The notes under the pieces: generated by a model | Seen by the model: only the letters and a program-made list of their open reading frames with translations | Told to the model about the DNA's origin: nothing | Database searches by the model: none | Origin: Pomphorhynchus laevis | Taxonomy: Eukaryota; Acanthocephala; Palaeacanthocephala; Echinorhynchida; Pomphorhynchidae | Direction: 5' to 3' | Assembly (NCBI GenBank): GCA_012934845.2 | Contig: WNNJ02000940.1 | Coordinates: 62,001-126,000, forward strand | DNA length: 64,000 nt | Part shown: positions 22,991 through 35,060 of the stretch, piece after piece | How the letters are laid out: the number at the start of each line of letters is the position of its first letter | Position numbering within the stretch: the first letter of the stretch is position 1 | Translations under genes and position numbers: made by a program

Positions 22991-23486
22991 ACTATATAAA
23001 CTAATAACTTAAATTAACTTAAAAGATAAAAACATACATTTAGGTGAAGCTAAGCTAAATCATTATCACGAACTAATACTTTCTGATTAAATATTTATTT
23101 AGATCTTTATAAATTAGGTGATTTCGTTCCATCAAAATATCGTATATCATTTAATTTACTTTAAATAATTCGTTTTCTCTGCCTTCGTCTTCGATTAAAC
23201 AATTAAAAACAAATCTTCAAAATTATATTAGATAATATATGATGCTGGATAATTAATCAATGAATGAATCAATGTGAATGATGTACTAAAATTTTTTTGT
23301 TACATCATAGAGTACTAAATACAGTACTACAGCTTCACCAAAAAGGATCATTAGCAAAAGCACTGGCAAATGCCAGCGCAGGTCTCTTTAATATCGGCTA
23401 ACTTTTATCATGAATTTAAGGAGAGTGAGACCATTCCGCGTAAATTTCTTGTAAAACATGTAAGCCAGACGCGAAAGAATGATAGA

Positions 23487-23565
23487 TGCCGTTTCGTTAT
23501 CACTATGACTCATCAGTGCCAAATCCCTCCCACTACTGGATGCAGAGGAGGACTGGCAGACGGCA
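23487..23565 (-). ncRNA. Hammerhead ribozyme, unit 1
   Basis: - strand order: stem III TGCCG; U-C, giving a GUC site, with cleavage opposite base 23559; stem I TGCCAG/TTGGCA with an inner CCTC/GAGG segment and a CCAGTAGTGG hairpin cap; core CTGATGA (23510-23516); stem II GTCAT/ATAAC with a 4-base loop (one mismatch); GAAA (23492-23495); stem III CGGCA. Stem III holds the open ends, i.e. type III topology. All core residues known to be required in hammerheads are present. Confidence 0.9.
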
Positions 23566-23789
23566 ATCAATGAATGAATCAATGTAAATGATGTACTAGA
23601 AAATTTTTTGTAACATCATAGAGTACTAAATCAGTGCTACAGCTTTACCAAAAAGGATCATTAGCAAAAGCACTGGCAAATGCCAGCGCAGGTCTCTTTA
23701 ATATCGGCTAACTTTTATTTAAGGAGAGTGAGACCATTCTGTGTGAATTTCCTGTAAAACATGTAAGCCAGACGCGAAAGAATGACGAA

Positions 23790-23868
23790 TGCCGTTTCGT
23801 CATCACAATGACTCATCAGTGCCAGATCCCTACCACTACTGGATGCATAGGAGGACTGGCAGACGGCA
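23790..23868 (-). ncRNA. Hammerhead ribozyme, unit 2
   Basis: Complete core: CTGATGA (23813-23819), stem II GTCAT/ATGAC with loop TGTG (perfect), GAAA (23795-23798), stem III TGCCG/CGGCA, GUC site with cleavage opposite base 23862, stem I TGCCAG/CTGGCA with an inner CCTA/TAGG. Against unit 1, the inner stem I segment has changed on both sides (CCTC/GAGG to CCTA/TAGG), a true compensatory change. The cleavage sites of the two units are exactly 303 nt apart. Confidence 0.92.
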
Positions 23869-24049
23869 ATCAATGAATGAATCAATGTGAATGATGTACT
23901 AGAATTTTTTTTTATTAATTTTGTAATAAAAAATTGATATTTATTAATTAAAAATTAAAATCTTATCTTAAAAATTATTAATATTTATTTTCTATAAATA
24001 TTTATATTTAATTGCAAAAATGACAATATTTCGATATCTCCTTCGATAA

Positions 24050-24200
24050 TTTTAGGGTAACTTTAAGTATTTTGAATAATTTGAGTAATTTAAGTAATTA
24101 CTTTAAGTAGTTATTTAAGTACTTTAAGTAATTTGAGTAATTTTGGGTAATTTCTTAAATTTGAGTAATTTGATAAATTAAGTAATTTTAAGATTATTTT
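24050..24200. repeat. TAATTTGAGTAATTT degenerate tandem repeat
   Basis: About 150 bp made of irregular repeats of TAATTTGAGTAA and TACTTTAAGTA. Simple-sequence DNA, no gene. Confidence 0.6.
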
Positions 24201-24219
24201 GCAAGATCACAAGGTTTAT

Positions 24220-25345
24220 TTTGGAAAAACTTCCATTCTATCATATGAAAGTGATTGCCTTCGTGTGCTAATACAAATTACATGATATTTTTAGGCTATA
24301 ACCTAAATTTAATGAATGTTCATTAGTAAAACTCCTTTTGATAGTTGAAATTGATCATATATTGGTCAGGCAGAACAGTGATTGGAATAACTTATCAAGC
24401 AATTTAAATATAACATAATACGTGGTAATATGTTGAGAACTATATCACATCATATAATGTCAATTTTGAAAAAGTTACATTTCATCATCTGAAATGGATT
24501 ACCTAACATGTGCTATACAGAAGGCCTATTTTATAAAAAAAAGGATAATATGACCTATTAAAAAGCAAATTTCAATTATAAATATCATATTAGTTTTCGT
24601 TTAATTATTTATTTATCCAGTAATTATATTTTTATTTTAAGTTTTATTGACTTCAAATTTCTGTATTTTTGATTTGATTTTAACATGTTTTTCGGATATT
24701 TTAAATTTGATTTTTCTTAATATTTTAAAATTTAATTTGTTTTGTTTTTAATTGCAATTCCCCAATTTCCTTTATTCAGTTTTATTTTTCTACTAATTTT
24801 CATTTATTCTTTTAAGGTTTTGTATTTGCTTCAATTTTTTCTTTTTTAATGTGCATCACTAATATACTGGCATTTTCCTCTGTAATGATATGTCTGCTAT
24901 ATTTTAAATGTTTTATTTTGCTTTATGTCTTTGTTACAAATTTCGAGTGTTTTGTATAAATAACAAACTTAATGCGTTTGTGTTTGAATAAACTGTTTGT
25001 AATAATTTAATAATTAATAATAATTAATTATTAATAATTTATTAATTTATTAATAAATTAATTTGTAATAAATTTTGAAATAAATTAATATTTTCAATAA
25101 CTTTTACATTAACTATTTTTTGATTTGATAAAGACTTAGCATTCGAATGCTTGCTCGGTATTATTGAAATGGATATTTACATGTCTGTCGTTCAGATCAA
25201 TTTCTAATGTTAGACTAAACACGAGAAAAGTTTCCATTCTATCATATGCAAGTAATTACCTGTAACGTGTTATACAAGAGGACTATGTCATAAAATTGAT
25301 AATTAAATGCCCAATAATAAAGCAGATTTCAATTTAAAAGTTTTA
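24220..25345. repeat. Three diverged copies of a ~100-140 bp repeat in AT-rich DNA
   Basis: Copies near 24220-24300, 24460-24600 and 25225-25345 share CATTCTATCATATG-like, GTGCTATACA-like and AAAGCAGATTTCAATT-like words in the same order. The intervals are AT-rich and empty. Confidence 0.5.
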
Positions 25346-26032
25346 TTTAATTACTTATTTATAGTAAGCCAAGTTATTTTTTTTAATTTTGAGTTTCATT
25401 GATTTTAATACCTATAATATTTGTATTGGCTCTATCTTCAATTTCTAATTTTAATTTTGATTTTTTTCTGTATCAATTTTTTAAGCATTAACTGTTTTTG
25501 TAAATTAAAACGACTATTATTGTTGTTGTTATTTTTGAAAACATTTTTAATACTAAAGATGATAGATGGAGCGATCAAAATAAAGTGAACTTTTTTTGGA
25601 GTAAAGCCTTTTTACTCAATAACTATTATGTAAATTTATAAAGGTACAACATATGTGTTCGAATAAACAGTTAGAAATTTCCTGAAGATGACAAAAGGAG
25701 TTATCGAAATGTGGTGAACATAGAGGGTTCTAAAACCCTTTATTATATAAATGGTTTTATATAATAAAACCCTTTTACTCAGTCACTTTCTTCATTTCTT
25801 TAAATTTGTTAGAGATTTGAGAAAAAATTGATATTTTTAATACAATATAATTTAAATATAAGACAATGTATTATTACAATTATAAAAAAAATAAATTAAA
25901 TACACCAAATCTCATATTAAAAATATGAGATTTATTAAATATGTTACTTTACTATAACATGAACACAAGATACTAAAAAAATTTTAATTTAATTTTTTAG
26001 CAATCGTCGCTAAAAATTTTTAAATTAGTATA
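25346..26032. other. AT-rich, no gene seen
   Basis: Short dispersed near-repeats only (for example two GATGATAGATGGAGCGATC/GATGACAAAAGGAGTTATC-like words near 25560 and 25690 with following AAAGTGAAC). No element boundary is defined. Confidence 0.4.
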
Positions 26033-26241
26033 AATTGAAATTTTGATGACTATTTTTATTCTGCTCGCTGCTTTAATCATATCTATAAGCAAAAATAATT
26101 ACGTTTCATTTAAGTATTGATGGACATCATCAGCTAATGATTCAATGCCTACGCTTTAAGTAGATATTGCATTATGATCCTGCACACTGCTGCATAGGAT
26201 TAAAGCAGCGTGGAGAATAAAAATATCATTAAAATTTCAAT
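26033..26241. mobile_element. MITE with ~45 bp TIRs
   Basis: Begins ATTGAAATTTTGATGACTAT and ends with its near complement; the TIR inner end is GCTGCTTTAATC/GATTAAAGCAGC. It is 209 bp long with no ORF. Family unknown. Confidence 0.7.
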
Positions 26242-26810
26242 AGTAACAATGACTGTACAATTAAATTAAGTTAAAATTAATACAAATGTTTATTTGTTTT
26301 ATAATAAAATAAATTTCATCCTTATTTAAATGACGAAATAACGATATAATTGAAATATTTTAGGTATATATTAAAATCTTGGTGTTTGCAATGATACAAT
26401 CGACACAATCCAAAATGTGTTAATGGTTATAAACGATCACACCAATTAAATGTTTACAAATATTTAATTATCGATTGTTCCTATTTCAATTACCAATAAA
26501 ATATATTTTACTACAAGGCGACTAAAAATGAAATTGTTTCGTTTAGCGATCAAAAAAGAATTATCAACAGAAGAAAAGAATGTTTAATAGTGAAATCATA
26601 AATAGTCGACCTGCACAGAATGTTAAAAATCAAGGTAACATTTATCTGAATTGATTTTTACTCGCTTTTTGAAACACGATTTAATTATTTTAAACTATTA
26701 TTTAGTTAGTATCAAACGGCGTCGGATTTGACGCTCATTGACTGTAGTCAATGCAATATCTAAGCCTTAGATTGTATTCGAAACCGGTTGCACATCGCCT
26801 TTTGGATTAG

Positions 26811-26933
26811 ACCTGTTGGATTAGCAATTGTTAGACCCAATATATCAGTGATGCCAAATACACACTAATGATGCATTTCCTCTGATTAAATTTGATTATA
26901 TGGTGAAATATTTAATATCCATCCATAATAATT
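26811..26933 (-). repeat. Partial PLE 3'-UTR element, first of two near-identical copies
   Basis: A ~122 bp block repeated almost without change at 27657-27779. It includes the AAATAC-type hairpin and TTTCCTCTGAT of the structured element. The 724 bp between the two copies (26934-27656) contains nothing recognised. Confidence 0.65.
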
Positions 26934-27656
26934 ATATGTTCACAGCACGCTTAAACACAAGGTTGACTCGATGACTACGGAATAAAATGATGTTAATACT
27001 TATTTTCAAATGAAGGATTTAACAGAGTACCCATTATTTAAAGCTAAAATCACGTAGAAAAATATTGCTCTTTATAATCCGATTATTCGCTTTCCACATT
27101 TCGCGAATTTTCAGCTCATATAGTATTCTATTTACGTATTTAGCTAGGAGCAAACAGGACGAAGCGATATGATTAAATATGTAAATGTCTATATCAATGA
27201 CAATATGTCCTGTTTTAGGGTAGACTAAATCATTCAAAATTCAAACGTGATCCATTATTGTGTGGAATGTATGTTGAGATTATTCGATACATATTCTAAA
27301 ATAAAATTTAAGAGCTTCAGATATCTTTTTTAGTTGCTCTTGATGAATTACCTTTTGCTTAAACTGTATAATTCATCGCAATCAATTCTTGTCTTCTTCG
27401 TCTGACTCTTACTGATGGTATCTCTGAGAACAGAGCGCACAGTCTGATGAAGTTGCTGCATTCATACTTTGTGTTTGGTCGCGAATAGAAACGCAATAAT
27501 ATCTTCAAAATATACCATTTAAATTGCATGTTCATTGAATGTGATGCTTTTCAATGAACATTTGTTTCAATATTTTAAGAATTTCAATTTATATGTCCAT
27601 CTATTAATAATAGTACAAAACTTTTTATGTACACCGTTTTATAACAGTTCATAAGG
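26934..27656. other. Sequence between two partial PLE 3'-UTR copies
   Basis: No confident gene. A weak - strand frame at 27034-27237 has no motif. Because it is flanked by a ~122 bp direct repeat it could be an insertion between tandem PLE copies, or the body of a decayed PLE unit. Confidence 0.35.
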
Positions 27657-27779
27657 ACCTGTTGGATTAGCAATTGTTAGACCCAATATATCAGTGATGC
27701 CAAATACACACTAATGATGCATTTCCTCTGATTAAATTTGATTATATGGTGAAATATTTATTATCCATCCATAAAAATT
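27657..27779 (-). repeat. Partial PLE 3'-UTR element, second copy
   Basis: Same block as 26811-26933. This copy is followed directly by a PLE RT C-terminus (27780-28193, - strand), the native arrangement. Confidence 0.65.
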
Positions 27780-28193
27780 TGCCACTTAAGAGTTTAAATT
27801 TATTCTTTATATTATTGTGTTGATTTATATATTTTACTATTTTCTGCTTTGATGTTATTTTTATAGTAACCTAGTTTAAAATATGTATCTATTAAATTAT
27901 TTAAATGATTTTGAAGAAAACCAATATCGTTACAAATTGTTGCAATTCTTAAAATTTCATTATTTAATGTATTATATTTTATATTATATGGTATGCATGA
28001 ATGCTCAATGCAAAAATATGTTTCTTGTAAATTTAAATATGCCATCTTTACGATATAAATTAACAGTAGTTTTAATTGATTTAAAAATATTTATTATATT
28101 GATTTTATTCAATATTTTAATTGATTTTAGAATATTGATTTTAATTGATTTTATTATATGATATATATGAGTGTTCATGTAATCTTTAGGCAC
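27780..28193 (-). pseudogene. PLE reverse transcriptase C-terminus
   Basis: - strand frames read VNLYRKDGIFKFTRNIFLH (about 28010-28066) and, after a shift, CIPYNIKYNTLNNEILRIA with LIDTYFKLGYYKNN. These match the 42.9 and 18.8 kb copies. Upstream (28080-28190) the sequence has become a low-complexity NIL/KSIK repeat, possibly slippage. Broken. Confidence 0.7.
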
Positions 28194-28680
28194 AGGTTAA
28201 TAACAGTGTTATTAATGATATAAATGTTGCAGACATATAAAGTAATAATTGTAGAGATGGCGACTGCCAAAACGGTGTTTAATTGAGAAAATTATATTAA
28301 CTGAAAGTAAAGTATACAAATATCTCAGGCATATTTCCTCTTATGAAATTTACTATAATAATTTTTCTTGAATTATTATAGTTTCTTAATTAACTATTTT
28401 TCTTAAATAAAGTATATTTATATATAGTATATTTAAATATTTGTTCTCTAAACTTTGACATCGAATAATGTTTGATCCTTATTTAGGTTTAATTCAAAAG
28501 TTCAATATTTAAAATGCCTAAATATGATATGAGATATAGTAGACCAAGTATTATTAATATTTAATATTTTATGTTTTAACTATCCAAATTAAAAGTTGTG
28601 TTTTAGTTAGCACACAATTTTTCAGGTCTCTAGGAAAAATTTCTAATTTATTTAAAATTTATTTAAAATTTTTTATTCAA
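28194..28680. other. AT-rich, no gene seen
   Basis: Only short AT-rich frames. No repeat relation other than to general background. Confidence 0.4.
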
Positions 28681-28870
28681 AAAGATCCCAAAATAAGGAT
28701 ATGAACTTTTTTATAAACCACTACGTGACGTAGTGAGTATTAATAAAGTACACATCTATTAAGATATTTAAGTAAGATATTTAAGCCCTTAAATATCGTA
28801 CTTAAATTTGTCTTTAATTGACGTTTTTAAATCAGTAGAAAATCTTTTAATATTAACCTTACACAAACCA
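28680..28870 (+). repeat. Diverged outlying piece of the 860 bp repeat
   Basis: Matches the middle of the 29150-31890 array units (CACTACGTGACGTAGTGAGTA, ACGTTTTTAAATCAGTAGAA) with a small internal insertion. It is an older or rearranged unit fragment left of the array. Confidence 0.65.
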
Positions 28871-29149
28871 ACCAATAATATTTTTATTATTTTATTAATA
28901 AAATACATTATACTAAATTAATAAAATACTTTATATTATTTTATTAATATACTTGGATATTACAATTTGAAAAGTGCTTGTTTTTTATTCAGAGTGTTCA
29001 ATGTGATGATTTTCATTGGTGATTTGTTTCAAGATTTTAAGAATGTAATTTTATGAATCTATTAATGATATTACACCATTTTATATAAAGAAATATCAAT
29101 AAAAGTTTCCCCCTTTTTGATCCAGCTCCAATATTTCTCTAATAATTTA

Positions 29150-31890
29150 TTATTTAATCTGTTTTTATAAATAAATATTTGATTTGTTTTATTATCTTAT
29201 ATTAACTTTGTGTTAAGCACTAGAGATGATAGTGTTTTTATCCAGATACGATATTTCTGGTATATATTTTAGCTATCATTGATGATAGCTAAAATATGTT
29301 TAATAACAAGGTTCATCATTTTAAGATTACAATCCGTTAACGGCAGCTTTAATTATAAGCTTCTCAATATAAACTATTTATATTTTATAATAACTTCAAT
29401 AAGAGCCCAACATAAGGATATGAACCTTATTTATAAACCACTATGTGACGTAGTGAGTATTAATAAAGTACACATCTATCGTACTTAAATTTGTCTTTAA
29501 TTAACGTTTTTAAATCAGTAGAAAATATTTTCATTTTTTAATTAACGGCTTTGTATTTATCTTATCTCACTTAGTTTATTTTTAGCTCATTCCATATTTT
29601 AATTAAATTTTATTGTTAGTTTAATCCAACTAATTTTTTTGATTGTCTTTAATCCTTATGCATGATCTATTATTTATTATTCAATTCAAAAAAATTGATT
29701 TTTATTTTACATTTTAAGATTATTTAAAATTTAATATAATTATTAATATTTAAATAACTGTATTTAGATATTAATATTTATATTTAAATATTATGCTGAT
29801 CGGTTTTAAATATTATGTATTTAATATGTATTTAAATATTATATATTTAGATATTATGCTAACTGGAACAAAGAAGAAAATATTTTCCCTTTATTTGAAA
29901 AAGTTTAATCTTGAATTTATTTTTTTTCAGATAAAATGAAATTATTTTTTCTTATTTCCAGTAAAACTATATAATCGAAATTGCAAGAAGATTATTGGTT
30001 TAGTATTTATTATTTAATCTGTTTTTATAAATAAATATTTGATTTGTTTTATTATCTTATATTAACTTTGTGTTAAGCACTAGAGATGATAGTGTTTTTA
30101 TCCAGATACGATATTTCTGGTATATATTTTAGCTATCATTGATGATAGCTAAAATATGTTTAATAACAAGGTTCATCATTTTAAGATTACAATCCGTTAA
30201 CGGCAGCTTTAATTATAAGCTTCTCAATATAAACTATTCATATTTTATAATAACTTCAAAAAGAGCCCAACATAAGGATATGAACCTTATTTATAAACCA
30301 CTATGTGACGTAGTGAGTATTAATAAAGTACACATCTATCGTACTTAAATTTGTCTTTAATTAACGTTTTTAAATCAGTAGAAAATATTTTCATTTTTTA
30401 ATTAACGGCTTTGTATTTATCTTATCTCACTTAGTTTATTTTTAGCTCATTCCATATTTTAATTAAATTTTATTGTTAGTTTAATCCAACTAATTTTTTT
30501 GATTGTCTTTAATCCTTATGCATGATCTATTATTTATTATTCAATTCAAAAAAATTGATTTTTATTTTACATTTTAAGATTATTTAAAATTTAATATAAT
30601 TATTAATATTTAAATAACTGTATTTAGATATTAATATTTATATTTAAATATTATGCTGATCGGTTTTAAATATTATGTATTTAATATGTATTTAAATATT
30701 ATATATTTAAATATTATGCTAACTGGAACAAAGAAGAAAATAATTTCCCTTTATTTGAAAAAGTTTAATCTTGAATTTATTTTTTTTCAGATAAAAGGAA
30801 ATTATTTTTTCTTATTTCCAGTAAAACTATATATTCGAAATTGCAAGAAGATTATTGGTTTAGTATTTATTATTTAATCTGTTTTTATAAATAAATATTT
30901 GATTTGTTTTATTATCTTATATTAACTTTGTGTTAAGCACTAGAGATGATAGTGTTTTTATCCAGATACGATATTTCTGGTATATATTTTAGCTATCATT
31001 GATGATAGCTAAAATATGTTTAATAACAAGGTTCATCATTTTAAGATTACAATCCGTTAACGGCAGCTTTAATTATAAGCTTCTCAATATAAACTATTTA
31101 TATTTTATAATAACTTCAAAAAGAGCCCAACATAAGGATATGAACCTTATTTGTAGATTTCTTAAACCACTATGTGACGTAGTGAGTATTAATAAAGTAC
31201 ACATCTATCGTACTTAAATTTGTCTTTAATTAACGTTTTTAAATCAGTAGAAAATATTTTCCTTTTTTAATTAACGGCTTTGTATTTATCTTATCTCACT
31301 TAGTTTATTTTTAGCTCATTCCATATTTTAATTAAATTTTATTGTTAGTTTAATCCAACTAATTTTTTTGATTGTCTTTAATCCTTATGCGTGATCTATT
31401 ATTTATTATTCAATTCAAAAAAATTGATTTTTATTTTACATTTTAAGATTATTTAAAATTTAATATAATTATTAATATTTAAATAACTATATTTAGATAT
31501 TAATATTAATATTTAAATATTATGCTGGTCGGTTTTAAATATTATGTATTTAATATGTATTTAAATATTATATATTTAAATATTATGCTAACTGGAACAA
31601 AGAAGAAAATAATTTCCCTTTATTTGAAAAAGTTTAATCTTGAATTTATTTTTTTTCAGATAAAAGGAAATTATTTTTTCTTATTTCCAGTAAAACTATA
31701 TATTCGAAATTGCAAGAAGATTATTGGTTTAGTATTTATTATTTAATCTGTTTTTATAAATAAATATTTGATTTGTTTTATTATCTTATATTAACTTTGT
31801 GTTAAGCACTAGAGATGATAGTGTTTTTATCCAGATACGATATTTCTGGTATATATTTTAGCTATCATTGATGATAGCTAAAATATGTTT
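29150..31890 (+). repeat. Tandem array of ~860 bp units, about 3.2 copies
   Basis: Units start at about 29150, 30010, 30870 and 31739 (partial), with periods of 860, 860 and 869; the 9-base excess comes from a small insertion in unit 3. Identity between units is about 98-99%. Each unit holds a palindrome AGCTATCATTGATGATAGCT and a long inverted pair around AATTTCCCTTT/AAAGGAAATT. Similar 69-74 codon frames in each unit follow from the repetition and are not evidence of a protein. The array ends about 70 bp before the acceptor of the 31959 exon, inside the proposed intron. Confidence 0.85.
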
Positions 31891-31958
31891 CTTGGCTAAA
31901 ACCTCAATTAAGTGACCTGTTATTCTTTCTACACTTATGTTTTATCCTAGTAAGTAAG

Positions 31959-32306
31959 GAAATCTTCGAATATCAAAAACGGGAAGATGAGCTGAGTTTC
32001 ATTCGCGGTAAAAACAGTAATAATAGTCAAGATGCTGTAGATAAACTATCAAACGAAGATGTTTCAATTTCGGAAAGTAAAAATAAAAAAATGACAGTGT
32101 TAGAGAAAATTAAACTTGAAATCGAGCAAACGAAGCTAAAGGAGGAAGAACTCAAATTATCTGGAAGAATCAAAACTTTGTCTGAAGATAATGCCGATGT
32201 AATAAATCCAAATGAGGTTTTATCTAGAATTAAATTGAACAATGAAAGTCCTGCAGCCATATTTCAACAGAAAAACAATGGTATAATTGTCAGTAATTAT
32301 CATTAA
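31959..32306 (+). CDS. Exon of a host gene, charged coiled-coil-like protein (probable partner of 3320-3909)
   Basis: The frame opens at acceptor AGTAAG|GAAATC (AG at 31957-31958) after a pyrimidine-rich tract; AG at 31949-31950 is an alternative. It runs 115 codons to a TAA at 32304-32306. The phase-0 start fits the phase-0 donor at 3909. Product: EIFEYQKREDELSFIRG, then an Asp/Ser-rich linker, then MTVLEKIKLEIEQTKLKEEE, a likely helix or coiled coil. The repeated EI.....REDEL / LE.EQTKLKEEEL pattern recalls the helical C-terminal motif of AKAP2/MISP-type proteins, but that is a weak resemblance. The stop may be real, or the exon may continue by splicing at a weak GT at 32281. Confidence 0.6.
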   Translation, partial: EIFEYQKREDELSFIRGKNSNNSQDAVDKLSNEDVSISESKNKKMTVLEKIKLEIEQTKLKEEELKLSGRIKTLSEDNADVINPNEVLSRIKLNNESPAAIFQQKNNGIIVSNYH

Positions 32307-32419
32307 GGAATTAGCTTTTACCGATAGAAATCGAATTTCCTTCACGGATAGATATTCATAGAGAAACTGCAGAACAGCAGCTAAGAGAGAGCGAATTGCG
32401 GTATTTTAAGTTTTAACAA

Positions 32420-34960
32420 TTTTAACCATTTTGATAATTATCAAATTATCATTTCATATTAACATTAATTTTTATTATAAATAGAAAGACGTCTAGAATA
32501 TAAATAGCATTTATATAGTTAGATGTGTGCTAACCATTAAAATAAACTACTAAAATTGTTTTTCTTTATTACACCCGGATTAATATAATTTAATTAATTA
32601 AATATATTTGATTAATATTTATTAATGATATAATATAATAATCTAATTAATTTAATAAATTATGACATATTCATTTGGATTTTTATTTGTATGCTAAATT
32701 AATATGTAATATACAAACATTTATACACACATGTATATGCAAATATTTGTATATAATTATATGCTAATGCATATGTAATATTATATATAATATTATTATT
32801 TTTTAGGTTTTATGTTATATGTATTAATATTTATATAAGTTTTTACAACTTTAACATAATTTTTAAAATTTCTAAGTTTAAATATTTAACATTAGTTTCT
32901 ATTATATATTTATTTAAATAATTTATTTTATAATTTATTATAATTTATAATTTATTTTATAATAATTTATTTTACATTTAATTTATTTCAATTATATTAC
33001 TCTATTGTTATGTAATAAATTTAAAACAGAATTAAGTAACCTCGGATTAATATAATTTAATTAATTAAATTTAGTTTTTATAATTAAATACTATAATTAT
33101 AATCGAATTAATATAATTTATTAATAAAATATAATTGAAACAACTCAAATGTACGTACATGAATGTGCACATGATGTCAATGATTAAGATTATAATATTA
33201 CACAAGGTTGTTGTGATAAGGACTGTAATAAGTTGAAAGCTCATTGAGAATAAGTTATCTTTCCCCTGTCGATAAGTAGACCAAACCAATAATGAAATTT
33301 AATTATGTATATTATATATAATATATTATAATTAATATTATATTGGAATGTTATCATCTTAATATAATAATATTAATATAATCTAATATTAATGACATTT
33401 AGAAATATTAAATGTCATAAATATGACACTGATATTAATGGCATTAATATTAGAATTATTGTATTTATTAATATAGTAAAATATAAAGTATATAGTATAT
33501 TTATTAATGTAATATATTACATTAATATATAAATACATTAATCCCATATGTTAATTCACATGTATTAATACATAATACATATGCATCTGATATAATGTAT
33601 ACTTAAGTCACTTAAAATTTAAGTCACTAATATTGTGACTTTTGATTAACCCCACATGTTATAAAAATGAAATAAAATTTTTAAATATTTCCATGAAATT
33701 TCTCGTGTGGTTCACAAACACTTTCTGATATTTACATAGATAAATTGATAATATACATTTATAGAATATTAATGAATTAACAATCTTATTGAAGATGTCT
33801 ATAAACTGTGTATTACTTTAATAAATACCCGAGAACATTTCTATTGTAAGATATACTAATAATTCGATATCATGATATGACATTACTTTGTAGTCATATT
33901 GAAAACTGCTATTAATTTAAGTGCCCCATAGGAATTTGTAAATGTGTCGTTTGGTAATTTTAACAAATTTCTAGGAAACTGAGTACGCTTTATTTTGCGG
34001 TAAAGCGTATCAACATGGACGATCTTTAGCAAAACGATAGCGATAACTTTACGGTCTGCACCAAAATAAAGATCAATCTGACTTCGATTTTTGAGTCTTA
34101 AATCAAATTATGATTTGGATACCATCTAATAATAAGATGCATTTGTTGGTTCTCCGTTACATTACTCACTGGGTGTAAACGTTAAAACATAGAGCTCAAA
34201 ACATGTCGTGCATGTTTAGCGTAGTGACTCAGGCCTTAAATTACTATCATAATATCAGAAATGCAAATCTTTAGATGAGAATAAACTCATTCAACCCATT
34301 GACTTTCGAATCTATTTACAGAAATTCATGCGGACAAAATGTTAAATCAAACATTCTATAATTGCAAAATTCGTTCTGAAATGAAGAACATATATAATTC
34401 ATATAGAATTCATGAAGGACAGAGAATTGTTATAATAATACTTTATATTGTAATGACAATTTATGTTTTTAATATTTCGAATTCTTTCGGAGTTGTAAAT
34501 ACAAGTCAAAACAATTCTTTTAGATTAACGTAACGTAACCCTTTGTTGTATTAAATAATTGTGTAAGCAGACTAATTGAACAAATCGAGAGAAATCAATG
34601 TAAAATTTGTAACATGTATTTCATGCTTATGAATATTATGAATATATAATATTTAATTTATGAATATTTAATATTTTATTTAAAATATACTAAAAAACAA
34701 AGAACCTAATTTTTACAAGAAATTAAATTACATTAAAAGTAACTTAATTTTCTTAATAAAATTAAGTTACTTGACTCACAATATAACCTTAATTTAATTA
34801 AAAGTGATTCTATATTTATCAGGTATAAATCAGGAATAATATGTATTAACTATAAACATATTATTTATTATTGTTAAAATAGATGTTGTATTTTTAATTA
34901 GTTTATTTAATTATTTTTTTATTTAATTTATAATTTAATTTAACTAATTTAATAAAAAAC
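32420..34960. other. AT-rich intergenic DNA with simple repeats
   Basis: Long A/T stretches, with self-complementary ATATTAATAT-like runs near 33300-33600. An AATAAA-type hexamer near 32540 could serve the upstream exon. No gene is recognised; the frame at 34339-34533 has no supporting motif. Confidence 0.45.
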
Positions 34961-34964
34961 AAAT

Positions 34965-35060
34965 AAAACAAATGAAAGTTCTAGATGCACATTACGAATC
35001 TATACATTCGCAAAGATAATGTCTATAATTCTAGAAAAAGAAAAATTCACCAAACCTTGC
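34965..35060. repeat. Copy of a dispersed repeat also at 36440-36500
   Basis: AAAGTTCTAGATGCACAT and GCAAAGATAATGTC occur in the same order here and at about 36446-36495. The two copies flank the large palindrome, so they may be the outer ends of a larger composite. Confidence 0.5.

Larger units (their letters stand above)
23261..23910 (-). repeat. Tandem hammerhead repeat, two full units plus a partial third
   Basis: Head-to-tail units start at 23261, 23571 and 23874 with TGAATGAATCAATGT, giving periods of 310 and 303 bp. The units are roughly 90% alike and each carries a complete hammerhead on the - strand (see 23487-23565 and 23790-23868). The third unit stops after about 37 bases. No ORF is present. 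This matches the arrangement of ribozyme-bearing satellites and retrozymes, where the ribozyme cuts a multimeric transcript into monomers. Confidence 0.9.

Noticed and set aside
29279-31217. Three nearly identical 69-72 codon proteins
   Set aside because: They repeat because the DNA is a tandem array. Differences between units are not biased to silent sites, and the frames span palindromes.
32315-32417. Extra terminal exon (IDIHRETAEQQLRESELRY)
   Set aside because: The peptide looks real and similar in style to the preceding exon, but its possible acceptors (32314, 32326) are phase 0 while the only nearby donor (32280/32281) leaves phase 1, and the intron would be under 50 bp. Left out as a feature.
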